Shown here: in pieces, positions 44,129-52,656 of the stretch | How positions within the stretch are numbered: the first letter of the stretch is position 1 | Layout of the letters: each line of letters starts with the position of its first letter | Origin: Myxococcales bacterium SG8_38 | Lineage (GTDB): Bacteria; Myxococcota_A; Polyangia; Polyangiales; Houyiibacteriaceae | NCBI GenBank assembly: GCA_001303415.1 | Contig: LJTN01000002.1 | Span: forward strand, 1 to 64,000 | Length of the DNA: 64,000 nt | Direction of reading: 5' to 3' | Program-made: the position numbers and the translations under genes | The notes under the pieces: model-generated | Seen by the model: the letters and a program-made list of their open reading frames with translations, nothing else | The model's database searches: none | Told to the model about the DNA's origin: nothing

Positions 44129-44157
44129 GGCTTAGCAACCCTGAGCCCCGGGCGCAA
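44129..44157 (-). promoter_or_regulatory. Candidate tRNA-Ala promoter
   Basis: TTGCGC and TAAGCC are 17 bp apart on the minus strand, ending about 13 bases before the 5' end of the tRNA, followed by a GC-rich stretch like a stringent discriminator. The -10 is poor. Confidence 0.3.
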
Positions 44158-44211
44158 ACGACCGCCGGATTTCTTGACGTTTCCCCCCGTCCCAGCGAAA
44201 CGAAACAGACG

Positions 44212-45711
44212 ATGCGCGCAGCCCTCTTGTGCCTGGCTCTGCTCACTGCGTGCAGCAGCTACGACGACCTGCCGCTACTCGAGGTGGACGAAATCGAGCC
44301 CTCGGAGATCGAGCCGGGCGCAACCCTGCACATTCACGGCCGCGGCTTTCCGTTGGGCCGTGCGCCCGAGATCTGGCTCCGCGGCTCGGTCTATCGGCCT
44401 GGGGTGGGGAAGGTGAAGGCCGAGGTGCGACTCGCGGGCATCGTGCAGTCGGAGGCGCTCGTGGAGGTCCCGGTCGATGACGCCTTGATCGAGGCCCTCG
44501 GGGGACGCGCCACGATGGACGGAGAGCTGCGGATCGGGTTCCGGGCGGCAGACGGCCGTCGCGACGTCTTCGCATCGGAGCGCGCGCGGCTCGACTTCCT
44601 GCCCGACACACCCACCCAGCTCCGCGCCCAAAGCATTCGCCAGGAGCGCACCAGCGCGGAGCCGCTCGCTGCGGAAGGTTTCGGGATCGAGCTTTCTAGA
44701 GAAGAGCTCGGCACGGTCGGGGTTCGCGTGGTTTCGGTCGCTCCTGGGAGCGTTGCATCCAAGCAGGGGCTGAAGGCCGGGGACATCGTCGTGGGGCTCG
44801 ACGGCGTTCGCATCTACGGTTGGCGCGACTTCGTCCCCGACCCGAGCACCAGCGAGTCGACGGTATTCGTCGCGCGGGACGGCCTGCGCAGCGTCCACGC
44901 GCTGCGATGGCCGCACGAAGCCTCCGAGCCGCCCTTGGATCCAGTTGCCCTGTCGCTTTTCGTTCTTCTCGGCTTGGTGCTCGGCTGGGTCTCCCCGGCC
45001 GCGCTCGGAATCCGCGCCCGTCTTTCGAGAGTTGCTCCGTCGACCTGGATCACCCGCCTGAGCCTCACGCTGACGCTAGCCGCGCTGCTCCTGATCGTCT
45101 CCTCGCTTCAGTGGGTGACCATGTGGATCGTCGTGCTCGGCGTGTTTGCTGCGCTCTTCAGCCTGGCCGCCAAGGATCGCGCCGGCGCCACGAGCTTCGC
45201 CTGGGTCTTGACCTCGACCCTCACCGTGATGTTGCTCGCCCGCACCGCCAGCATCGCGGAGATCGTCGCGGCGCAGAGCCCGGCGGCTCTGAGGTGGTAT
45301 ATCTTCCAGTCGCCGGCTTCGTTTCTCGCCTTTGGCGTCTCGCTTCACGCGGTCGGCACCGTGTGCGCCAGGGCCCGCCTCTCGGGCTCGTTGTACGCGG
45401 GCGCGCTGGCCGTGCTTGCCGCGGCCCTGTTCCTAGGGGGCGTGCCGCTCGACGACGCGGCATGGGGCGTCGCGATCCTTTCGGCAAAGGCGGGCGCTGT
45501 CCTCGTCGCAGCCCACGCCTTCGAGATCAGCTCGAAGACCGCTGTCACGCTGTCGGCCCTCGGTCTGCTCCTCGCATTGCTGAGCTTCTTCGTCGATCTC
45601 GAGACGCTGTTTCCTGCGTGGAGTGCGCTTGCCGTGGGATGCGTCTGTGCGCTCGGTGCACGCGCCATCGTGCCACCTCTACGCCGGGCCTCGGAGCCGG
45701 TACCTGTCTAA
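44212..45711 (+). CDS. Lipoprotein with PDZ domain and multi-TM C-terminus
   Basis: A 499-residue protein. It has a lipobox-like LLTAC (Cys 14), then an Ig/IPT-like beta domain (about 25-130), a PDZ domain (about 150-230, with SVASKQGLKAGDIVVGLDGV), then seven or more hydrophobic helices (about 245-490). The helices contain WYIFQSPASFLAFGVSLHAV, which resembles the WxxFQxPLGFLLF region of NADH dehydrogenase subunit H; this is a weak inference. Function is unknown. The start is ATG 44212 without a clear Shine-Dalgarno. It is divergent from the tRNA and convergent with the PilZ gene. Confidence 0.7.
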   Translation: MRAALLCLALLTACSSYDDLPLLEVDEIEPSEIEPGATLHIHGRGFPLGRAPEIWLRGSVYRPGVGKVKAEVRLAGIVQSEALVEVPVDDALIEALGGRATMDGELRIGFRAADGRRDVFASERARLDFLPDTPTQLRAQSIRQERTSAEPLAAEGFGIELSREELGTVGVRVVSVAPGSVASKQGLKAGDIVVGLDGVRIYGWRDFVPDPSTSESTVFVARDGLRSVHALRWPHEASEPPLDPVALSLFVLLGLVLGWVSPAALGIRARLSRVAPSTWITRLSLTLTLAALLLIVSSLQWVTMWIVVLGVFAALFSLAAKDRAGATSFAWVLTSTLTVMLLARTASIAEIVAAQSPAALRWYIFQSPASFLAFGVSLHAVGTVCARARLSGSLYAGALAVLAAALFLGGVPLDDAAWGVAILSAKAGAVLVAAHAFEISSKTAVTLSALGLLLALLSFFVDLETLFPAWSALAVGCVCALGARAIVPPLRRASEPVPV

Positions 45712-45725
45712 GCCTTGGTCCCGGG

Positions 45726-46076
45726 TTAGGCGGCAGCCTGCGCGAGGAAGTCCAGAAGCTGCGCCCGTTGCTGCTCGGAAGGCGAAAGGAATTGCACGCC
45801 CGCTTCATAGCCGTGCTCACCCACGGGGTTGCTCCAGCGAATCGAGGCGGCACATTCGAATGGCGACCGATCTGGATCTTCGATGCCGTCTTGCGTCAGG
45901 AAGAACGTGACCGTCACCACCTCGCCCGGAGACAGCGGTCGGGCAAACACGATCGCTGCGCCGCCGGCGCTGAGGTTCTTCATTTCGGCGTGGAGGGTCT
46001 CGCCCGAGATGGTCAGCTCGCACGAGATCCGAACCGGATAGCGCGCATGCTGTCTTGGCTCTTGAGCCCGGATCAC
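45726..46076 (-). CDS. PilZ-domain protein
   Basis: A 116-residue single-domain protein with the c-di-GMP binding signatures RxxxR (RQHAR, residues 8-12) and N-x-S-x-x-G (NLSAGG, 34-39). It probably binds c-di-GMP through these residues and passes the signal to a partner. The GTG start sits next to AAGAGG. It is the third gene of the ribF, Rho-N, PilZ set on the minus strand. Confidence 0.85.
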   Translation of the reverse strand: MIRAQEPRQHARYPVRISCELTISGETLHAEMKNLSAGGAAIVFARPLSPGEVVTVTFFLTQDGIEDPDRSPFECAASIRWSNPVGEHGYEAGVQFLSPSEQQRAQLLDFLAQAAA

Positions 46077-46121
46077 CTCTTCATGATGATCAAGAAGAGG
46101 CGGAGAGCAAAATTGCCGGCG

Positions 46122-46856
46122 CTAGTGAAGCTCGGATCGACGGGCCCGCGAGCGCATCCTGACCTCTTCCGCTTCGGCGCTCAGCTCGCCGTCATCGGGC
46201 TGATCCCGAAGCAACTTGGCGTAGATTGCCAGGGATCGCTTGAAATGGCCTTGCTCGGCGAGAATGCGCGCCATGGTCCGCGTGGGAAAAGGCTCCTCGA
46301 ACGTGCCGGCGCTTCTGGAAAAGACGCCCGCGGGAGGCCAGCTCGACGAGCTGGTCGGGCCGCCATCCTCGCCCTCGACTGCAACCCGGGGCGCGGGCTC
46401 CCAAGAGGCAAGGGGCACCGTCTCCGCCGGAGTCTCCGGCTCCACCGCTGTCGCGGACGGCGTCACCGGCGCTGACGCTGTGACAGCCGCTGGCTGTGCG
46501 GCTGGTGTGTCTCCAGACGCGGATGCTCCCGCCGACCCCGAAGAGGGCCCTGCCGCAGCCTCTGGCTCCGATGCCCCCGATCCCACCCTGGGCACCGGCA
46601 CCTCCGAATCGCCGCGCAGCGGCGTATCATGCTCCTCTTCCGGCCGCGGCGTCGCAGCGGCCGTGGTCTGCAGCGCCCACTTCGCAAAGCCGAGCACCTT
46701 GCCCAACAGGCCCTCGGGCTGCGATCCGCTGCGGTGGCTTCGAATCGCTTGAATGAGCTGTCCGCGGCTCATCGCGTAGGTGTCGCGGACTCCCAGTCGC
46801 TCGGCCTCGTCACGCAGCTCAGGGGTGGTCAGGTTGTAGAGTCGGGTCAGATCCAT
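46122..46856 (-). CDS. Rho-N/SAP-like domain protein with disordered middle
   Basis: A 244-residue protein. Residues 1-45 (LTRLYNLTTPELRDEAERLG, SRGQLIQAI) match the helix-extended-helix Rho N-terminal domain, which binds nucleic acid. A low-complexity Ala/Pro/Ser/Glu-rich region spans about 65-190, and a C-terminal TPR-like helix pair (ILAEQGHFKRSLAIYAKLLR) ends the protein. It is not transcription terminator Rho itself, as there is no ATPase. The 5' end overlaps ribF by 10 bp. Function unknown; nucleic-acid tethering is inferred. Confidence 0.72.
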   Translation of the reverse strand: MDLTRLYNLTTPELRDEAERLGVRDTYAMSRGQLIQAIRSHRSGSQPEGLLGKVLGFAKWALQTTAAATPRPEEEHDTPLRGDSEVPVPRVGSGASEPEAAAGPSSGSAGASASGDTPAAQPAAVTASAPVTPSATAVEPETPAETVPLASWEPAPRVAVEGEDGGPTSSSSWPPAGVFSRSAGTFEEPFPTRTMARILAEQGHFKRSLAIYAKLLRDQPDDGELSAEAEEVRMRSRARRSELH

Positions 46857-47776
46857 CGAGCCAGCTCCGGGCTCGACAGTTGTAGCGCGTTCTTGGCCTG
46901 GTCGCAGTCCCGAACGATCTGTTGCCGCAGTGCACCGAGCCCATCGAACTTCATCTCACCCCGTAACCGCGCGGCAAAGCCGATTCGCAAGCGCCGGCCG
47001 TAGAGGTCCCCGTCGAAACCAAACAGATGCACCTCCACCGCGTGTCCGGCGTCGAAGGTCGGACGGTTGCCGAGGTTTGCGACCCCATGGAGCCGCCCGA
47101 GCTCGGCACCGTCGAGCACGCGCGCCACGACCGCGTACACGCCGTCTTTCGGCAATTGAATCGGCTCGACCTCGAGGTTCGCGGTAGGAAACCCGACTTG
47201 CCTTCCGCGCCGATCGCCCGGGACCACGCGACCGGTGATTTCGTGAAATCGGGTCATCATCGCGGCTGCATCCTCTACGTTGCCGTCTTCGCTCATGATG
47301 CGCCGGATGCGGGTCGAAGACACCGATTCGCCTTGGAACATGACCGGCTCGACGAGCTCGACCGTGAATCCCTCTCGCTCGCCCCAGCTGCGCAGCGTAC
47401 GGACATTGCCGGAACGCTTGTGACCGAAGTGGAAATCAGGTCCCACCACGACTCCTTTTGCGCGGCAGGCATCGAGCAAAACGCGTTCGACGAACTGGGC
47501 CGGGCTGGTCTTGGCAAACGCGCTGTCAAACGGCAGAACCACGACGTCGTCGCAGCCCGCCCCCTTCAGCAGCTCAACGCGCCTCTCGAGGCTGGTGATG
47601 AGCAGGGGGGCGCGTTTCGGGGCCAGCACTGCCGTGGGATGGGGGTCGAAGCACATGGCCAGCGTCTCCCAGCCCTGGGCCTCTGCGGTCCGCTTCGCCG
47701 CGTCGATGAGAGCCCTGTGGCCCAGATGAACGCCATCGTGGTTACCGGGAGTGACGACGGAGGGGATTTGGCGCAT
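46847..47776 (-). CDS. ribF: Bifunctional riboflavin kinase/FMN adenylyltransferase
   Basis: A 309-residue enzyme converting riboflavin to FMN and FAD in the cytoplasm. The adenylyltransferase N-terminus has TPGNHDGVHLGHRALI, where His replaces the usual Phe of GNFDGVHLGH, and the SSTRIR motif; the kinase C-terminus has GRVVPGDRRGRQVGFPTANL and GVYAV. Length is typical. It is the first gene of a three-gene minus-strand set and diverges from xseB. Confidence 0.92.
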   Translation of the reverse strand: MRQIPSVVTPGNHDGVHLGHRALIDAAKRTAEAQGWETLAMCFDPHPTAVLAPKRAPLLITSLERRVELLKGAGCDDVVVLPFDSAFAKTSPAQFVERVLLDACRAKGVVVGPDFHFGHKRSGNVRTLRSWGEREGFTVELVEPVMFQGESVSSTRIRRIMSEDGNVEDAAAMMTRFHEITGRVVPGDRRGRQVGFPTANLEVEPIQLPKDGVYAVVARVLDGAELGRLHGVANLGNRPTFDAGHAVEVHLFGFDGDLYGRRLRIGFAARLRGEMKFDGLGALRQQIVRDCDQAKNALQLSSPELARWI

Positions 47777-47869
47777 CAGCTCGTAATTACGCGTGGACGT
47801 GCGGCTCCTTCACCCCCCTACAGCGGCCTCGGGGACACTTCAACACGAATGCGATCGACGGACACCTTG

Positions 47870-47898
47870 GTGACGTCGGGCTTTGGGTACGGTATGGT
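47870..47898 (+). promoter_or_regulatory. Candidate xseB promoter giving a leaderless message
   Basis: GTGACG (4 of 6 to TTGACA) and TATGGT are 17 bp apart. TATGGT ends exactly seven bases before ATG 47906, so transcription would start at or near the A of the start codon. Confidence 0.45.
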
Positions 47899-47905
47899 GG
47901 AAAAC

Positions 47906-48172
47906 ATGGGGAAATCGAAGGGGCGGGCAGGCTTGTCAGACGAGGCTCCTTTTGAGGAAGTCATGGAGCGCCTTCAGGCGGTCGTCGAGCAGCTGGAAGA
48001 GGGAGATTTGCCTCTCGAAGAGTCTTTGGCGATGTTTGAAGAGGGGGTTCGCCTATCGCGGGCCGGAGCAAAACGACTGGACGAAGCGGAGCGAAGGGTA
48101 GAGGAGCTGCTCGCAGCCGGGGATGAGCTGCAAACGAGCCCTCTCGAAGAAAGCGAAGCGGGGGAGCAATGA
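47906..48172 (+). CDS. xseB: Exodeoxyribonuclease VII small subunit
   Basis: An 88-residue XseB. The core FEEVMERLQAVVEQLEEGDL, PLEESLAMFEEGVRL and CRAGAKRLDEAE-like ending (SRAGAKRLDEAERRVEELL) is diagnostic. It binds XseA to form the nuclease that degrades single-stranded DNA; xseA is not nearby. The track ORF starts far upstream (47027) and is an artefact. ATG 47894 is an alternative. The stop overlaps the next start by ATGA. Confidence 0.92.
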   Translation: MGKSKGRAGLSDEAPFEEVMERLQAVVEQLEEGDLPLEESLAMFEEGVRLSRAGAKRLDEAERRVEELLAAGDELQTSPLEESEAGEQ

Positions 48173-49230
48173 GCAAAGTCCTCACGGTACCAACACACTT
48201 CAACGACATCGGGGAGCTCTCCGAGGGATTTCTGGATCGCATCGAGCAAGACATCTTGATCCTCTACGGACCGGTTCCCTACGAAGACGGCGCCGAGATC
48301 GAATTCGCCGTTCTGTTGGCGGACGGCACTCCGGCGCTGCAAGGCACCGGGATCGTGCGTGCCGCCGTCGATGGCGGCGCGGAGCGCGTTCCGGAGACCC
48401 GCTACGACGTCGTCGTCGAGCAGCTGCAATTCGAAGGGCGATACGAGGTCGTGTTCGAGAGATTGATTCTCGCGCGCCAGGCGGTTTCCGATCGGCCGGA
48501 GGCCGACGAGGTCATGTCGATTCCGCCAGCCGAGGAGCTCATGTCAGTTCCCCCCGGGGACGACGTCATGTCGTCGGAATTCGAGGACGCCGAGGCCTCA
48601 GATGATGCGCCTCCGGACACCGTACCGCCCGAATCCTTTCCCGAGGAAGAGGAAGCGCTGCTGGAGGACCACGAGCTGGACGACGAGCCTGCAACGGTGA
48701 TCGCGGCAGTCGATCCGGAAGCGATCATGGCCGAGGCCGCCCAAGAATTTGCTCGAGAGGTTGCGCAAGAGGTTGCCCAAGACGACGAAGAGCCCGAGGC
48801 CGTCTTCGAGGGAACGCTCAAGCTCGATTCCATGTACGCCTTCGAGCATGGAATCGCCTCTGAGCCGAAGGTTGGCATGCCTGTGCCGATGCCCTCGATG
48901 GCCGCGCCTCCGGAAGCGCCGCCTTCGCCGCCCATTCTTCGTCTTGCCGAGCCGCCGCAGGGGTTGACGCGCCCCTCGTTGGCACGGCCGCAAGACGCGC
49001 TTTTTGCGACGGACGATGAAGTCAGCGACGTGCACACGACCGGGCTCTTCGCCTACGAAGACGGGCTGCCGATTCCGTCCCGGCCGCCCCTGCCGGACCC
49101 AAACCGGCCGCGGCGGACGGCTGCCGTTGAAGCTCTCGACGAGGACGACGTCGAAGACGCATACTCCGATGACGATGAATACGAAGAAGTGCGTCTCAGC
49201 GATTTCGCGGGCACTGCCGAAGAGGGCTGA
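48169..49230 (+). CDS. Acidic protein with N-terminal PilZ-like beta domain
   Basis: A 353-residue protein. The first 110 residues form a predicted beta barrel with LLADGTPALQGTGIVRAAVDG and RYDVVVEQLQFEGRYEVVFERL, resembling degenerate PilZ domains without the RxxxR motif. The rest is highly acidic and Pro/Glu-rich, with repeated VMSIPPAEEL and VMSSE-type tokens, and ends EDDVEDAYSDDDEYEE. Translation is coupled to xseB (ATGA). Function unknown; the disordered acidic part suggests a scaffold. Confidence 0.65.
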   Translation: MSKVLTVPTHFNDIGELSEGFLDRIEQDILILYGPVPYEDGAEIEFAVLLADGTPALQGTGIVRAAVDGGAERVPETRYDVVVEQLQFEGRYEVVFERLILARQAVSDRPEADEVMSIPPAEELMSVPPGDDVMSSEFEDAEASDDAPPDTVPPESFPEEEEALLEDHELDDEPATVIAAVDPEAIMAEAAQEFAREVAQEVAQDDEEPEAVFEGTLKLDSMYAFEHGIASEPKVGMPVPMPSMAAPPEAPPSPPILRLAEPPQGLTRPSLARPQDALFATDDEVSDVHTTGLFAYEDGLPIPSRPPLPDPNRPRRTAAVEALDEDDVEDAYSDDDEYEEVRLSDFAGTAEEG

Positions 49231-49236
49231 CGCGGT

Positions 49237-49545
49237 ATGATCCGCGCGGTTGCCATCGTGGTTTGTGCGCTCGGGCTGCTGATGACCTCCGAGGTCAGGG
49301 CAGACACGGTCGTTCACGTCAGAGTCCGCAACGCAGAAAACCAAGCGGTCGACGGCCGGGTGGAGCTGAGCGGGGATGGCGGGCGCTTCACCTGCACAAC
49401 CAATCAGGGCAGCTGCACGATCCGCTCGGTTCCCGGAGGGCGGTACACCGTCGTATTCAAGCCGAAGAGCGGGAGCGCGACCGCCCCGAAGAAGGTCATG
49501 ATCCCGCCGGATGGAAGCGCGGACCTGCTCATCGCCGCCAAATAG
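49237..49545 (+). CDS. Small secreted carboxypeptidase-regulatory-like protein
   Basis: A 102-residue protein. The signal peptide ends near VRA-DT. The mature part (VHVRVRNAENQAVDGRVELS, CTIRSVPGGRYTVVF) reads as one carboxypeptidase regulatory (Ig-like) domain with a two-Cys loop. It lies 6 bp after the acidic protein gene and 62 bp before the OmpA gene. No specific function is known; it may be a partner of the barrel protein downstream, which has the same type of domain. Confidence 0.68.
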   Translation: MIRAVAIVVCALGLLMTSEVRADTVVHVRVRNAENQAVDGRVELSGDGGRFTCTTNQGSCTIRSVPGGRYTVVFKPKSGSATAPKKVMIPPDGSADLLIAAK

Positions 49546-49607
49546 GTCCCAAGTTGGCCGAGGCCGCGCCTGAAATGGCATCATTTCAGAGGGGGTAGGC
49601 GAGCGAC

Positions 49608-51647
49608 ATGCGCAGAGGCTGGATACTGCCCTGGCTGGGTGCCGTCGTCGCATTGACGTGCGCGACACGGGCGCATGCCGAGGAGACGCCGGCGTCCCCT
49701 GCGGAGGAGCGTCAGGCCAAGCTGGCCGAAACCCAAAACAGCTTCAGCGGTCCGACTGGAGGCATCCGCATCATCGACGCGGGCTCCGGTCCGAAAGGAA
49801 CGTTTCGGCTCGCGCTGAGCACCGAGTTCTTCGTCATCAGGGACTTCTTCGTTCCGCATGATCGCGCGCACGCATTTGCAGGAAACCTCTCGCTGAGCGT
49901 TACGGCCACGAAGTACCTCGAGGTCTTCGCCTCGGCCGAGGTCACGTCCGCCTGGGACGACTCGAACGACCCGTTGTTGATCCAGCGAGTGGCCGACGTG
50001 CTCTTGGGACTCAAGGGTTTCTACCGAGCCAAGCCTTGGGTCACGGTCGGGGGGGACGCCAGCATCGTCTTTCCGGGCGGGGTCGGCGACGCCCAAGCGA
50101 CATTTCGCGCGACGAGCTTTGGCTTTCGCGGGAACGTGCGCTTCGACCTACGGGATCTGAAGCGCCGCGAGGTGCCGCTCATCGCGCGCTTCAACACCCA
50201 ATACTGGTTCGACAATTCCGCCCAGCTGACAGCAGGAATAGAGGACCAGAGGTACGATGCGCTCGGCGGGGCGGTTCCGCGCGCGATGGAGACGCGCCAT
50301 CTGTTGACGCCCTTCGAGCGGTACGCGTACCGAGTCAATCGGACCGATCGGGTGCGCATCGCAGCGGGCTTCGAAGCGCCCCTCGAGGCCCGCAACGTGG
50401 GCCTGCGCCCCATGCTCGAATGGGAGTGGGATATTCCAGTCGACCGCCAAGGCTTCGATTGTGCCCAAAGCAGCGGCGCCGGCGACGACGGATGCCTCGG
50501 CGACGACGGGCTCAGCGCGTTTCCCATGATGCTGACCTTGGGCTTGCGAATCCTTTCACCGCCGTCGGGGCTCGCGTTTGCCGTGGCAGCCGACATCGGT
50601 CTAACCGGCACGCGCGATTTCGTGCGGGAGCTCGCACCGACCCCGCCTTACAACGTCATCATCGGCGTGGCGTATGCATTCGACCCTCGGCCCGCGGCGC
50701 CCGTTTCGCCTCCTCTCGAGCCGGAGCCCGAGCCCGCTGAGGTGGCGCCGCCGACCGGCCAGGTGCGGGGACGCATCCTCGAGAGCGGCACTGGCAAGCC
50801 GGTGGCCGGAGCCGTCGTCAGTGTGGTGGGCGCGGATGCATCCCCGCTGCACACCGATGCAGAAGGACGCTTCGTCACCTTCGATCTCCCGGTGGGCGAA
50901 GCTTCGTTCGAGGTTTCGCACCCCGAATACGGCCCTTCGCAGTGCACTGTGATCGTGCCGTCCGACACCGCCTGCACGCTCGACCCCGTGAGCGTCGATG
51001 GACAGCTGCGTATCCTAGCCGTCGACGGGAAAGGCAAGCCAGTGCCCCGCATCTCGATCCACGTGCGGGGGCCCTCCGAGCACGTCTTGATCTCCGACGA
51101 AGCGGGCAGCGGACGCATCGGTGCGATCGCGCCGGGGTCCTACACCGCCTACGTCGACGATCCTGCCTATCTGATCGCAGTGCGCGACTTCGACATTCGA
51201 CCGCGCGAAGAGACGGCGGTGGAGCTCCGCATCTTGCCGAGACCTTCCCGACCGCGGGTCGTGATCAAGACGGCCGAGATCAGCCTCCGGCGGCAGATCA
51301 GCTTTGCACTGGGCAGCGACGAGATCCTTCCAAACAGCGAGCCGATCCTCATGGAGGTCGCCGACGCCCTCGTGCGAAACCCGGATTTGGAGCTCATCGA
51401 GATCCAAGGCCACACCGACAGTCGCGGAGATCTGGAGGTCAACATGCTGCTGTCGCAGAGGCGCGCCGAAGCCGTCCTGCAGTGGCTGGTCGAGCACGGC
51501 GTGCAACCCGCGCGCCTGATGGCGAAAGGCTATGGCCCGACTCGGCCGCTCGCGCCGAACATCACCGCGTACAACCGCGCCCGCAACCGGCGCGTTCAGT
51601 TCAAGATCATACGCCGCGTGGACGTGACCGCTGTCGCGCCACCATGA
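49608..51647 (+). CDS. OmpA-family outer membrane protein
   Basis: A 679-residue protein. It has a signal peptide (about 1-24), a beta-strand-rich N-terminal half (about 40-360) that could be a barrel, a carboxypeptidase-regulatory Ig-like domain (about 385-440), a second Ig-like stretch, then a C-terminal OmpA peptidoglycan-binding domain from about residue 560 (EIQGHTDSRGDLEVNMLLSQ, AKGYGPTRP, NRARNRRVQFKI). It should tether the outer membrane to the cell wall. The last 41 bp overlap the convergent matrixin gene. Confidence 0.87.
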   Translation: MRRGWILPWLGAVVALTCATRAHAEETPASPAEERQAKLAETQNSFSGPTGGIRIIDAGSGPKGTFRLALSTEFFVIRDFFVPHDRAHAFAGNLSLSVTATKYLEVFASAEVTSAWDDSNDPLLIQRVADVLLGLKGFYRAKPWVTVGGDASIVFPGGVGDAQATFRATSFGFRGNVRFDLRDLKRREVPLIARFNTQYWFDNSAQLTAGIEDQRYDALGGAVPRAMETRHLLTPFERYAYRVNRTDRVRIAAGFEAPLEARNVGLRPMLEWEWDIPVDRQGFDCAQSSGAGDDGCLGDDGLSAFPMMLTLGLRILSPPSGLAFAVAADIGLTGTRDFVRELAPTPPYNVIIGVAYAFDPRPAAPVSPPLEPEPEPAEVAPPTGQVRGRILESGTGKPVAGAVVSVVGADASPLHTDAEGRFVTFDLPVGEASFEVSHPEYGPSQCTVIVPSDTACTLDPVSVDGQLRILAVDGKGKPVPRISIHVRGPSEHVLISDEAGSGRIGAIAPGSYTAYVDDPAYLIAVRDFDIRPREETAVELRILPRPSRPRVVIKTAEISLRRQISFALGSDEILPNSEPILMEVADALVRNPDLELIEIQGHTDSRGDLEVNMLLSQRRAEAVLQWLVEHGVQPARLMAKGYGPTRPLAPNITAYNRARNRRVQFKIIRRVDVTAVAPP

Positions 51648-52656
51648 CCCAGAGCAGGAGCGCGATCAGCGCCGTGGACCAAGGAGGGACGGAAGACGCG
51701 CCGGCTGTGCGGTAGGCGCTGCACCCGCCGTTGCTCGGTGCGGCGCCGGGGCCGTCGCAGGCCAACGGGTTGCCGTCTGCATCCGTCTCGCAGTTGAGCA
51801 ACAGGCCGCCCATCGGTGTCGGATCGCACGAGGTATCCAAGTCGCCAGGCGGATAGATGTCGCAGACCGCGTTGATGTCGTCGAGCGCGAGCGTTCGCTT
51901 GTCGACGGAGCTTCGCTCGTTCCTGTAAAACATGGTTGCTTGCACACAAGGGTCATTGGGATCCTCGGGGTCCTCGGGACTGCAATGGCCAATGCCGATG
52001 AAATGCCCTGCTTCGTGGGTCACGATGCTCCGCAGGTCTGCTGGGCCGAGGGCACCGGGGTTTCCGGCGGGGCACCCTGTGTCGGGACAATCATCATAGG
52101 GACCGCCCGCGTTGAGGCGCGATGCGAGCTGGTCGTTGATCATCATGTCGGCGTCGAGGATCTCGCCGGTCGTCGTGTTGTGCCAGACGATAGTGACCGC
52201 AAATGCAAGCGGCTCGTAGGGGGGATCGTCCTCGTCCCTACAGGGATTCTCCCACGGGTCGAGAAACGCGATGGTGTTGACGTTGCCCGTGGTGTTGTAC
52301 TCGGATCGCTGACAGGTAGATGGCTGCAAGGGCCTGAAGATCACGTTCGGAGGGTTCCCGCTCCCCACCACGCGTGCGTCGCAGTCGACGTTCCGCCAAG
52401 CGGCAAACGAGGCGTCTACGGCGGCCTCGATTTCGGCGTAGTCCATGTACACCGAGCCCCGGTAGTCGATTGCGTACGAGAGACACGGGTCCTTCCAGAC
52501 CAGCGGCGCACCTCGTTCGACGCAGCGCGCTTCGCCGACCTGCGGTTCACCCTGGGTTGTCATTCGGCAGTAGGCCGAAGCGCGCGCGGCCGAGAACCCT
52601 GCCACGAGCGCCATCCCGACCGCCACTACGCGAAGCGGGAGTCTACTCACCGGCAT
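51607..52656 (-). CDS. Matrixin-type secreted metalloprotease with MYXO-CTERM-like tail
   Basis: A 349-residue protein. Signal peptide from ATG 52656 (cleavage near ASA-YC). The catalytic zinc motif HEAGHFIGIGHC (HExxHxxGxxH) is intact. The C-terminus has a Cys (GGCSAY), a hydrophobic helix (STALIALLLWVMV) and Arg-rich end (RQRSRPRG), the pattern of the myxobacterial MYXO-CTERM sorting signal. It is therefore a sorted, cell-surface protease. The start at 52656 fits better than the track start 52731. It overlaps the 3' end of the upstream gene by 14 bp and the OmpA gene by 41 bp. Confidence 0.87.
   Translation of the reverse strand: MPVSRLPLRVVAVGMALVAGFSAARASAYCRMTTQGEPQVGEARCVERGAPLVWKDPCLSYAIDYRGSVYMDYAEIEAAVDASFAAWRNVDCDARVVGSGNPPNVIFRPLQPSTCQRSEYNTTGNVNTIAFLDPWENPCRDEDDPPYEPLAFAVTIVWHNTTTGEILDADMMINDQLASRLNAGGPYDDCPDTGCPAGNPGALGPADLRSIVTHEAGHFIGIGHCSPEDPEDPNDPCVQATMFYRNERSSVDKRTLALDDINAVCDIYPPGDLDTSCDPTPMGGLLLNCETDADGNPLACDGPGAAPSNGGCSAYRTAGASSVPPWSTALIALLLWVMVARQRSRPRGV

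Noticed and set aside
44820-46475. 551-residue plus-strand ORF
   Set aside because: It runs through the PDZ gene in another frame and the PilZ and Rho-N genes on the other strand; no domain is visible.
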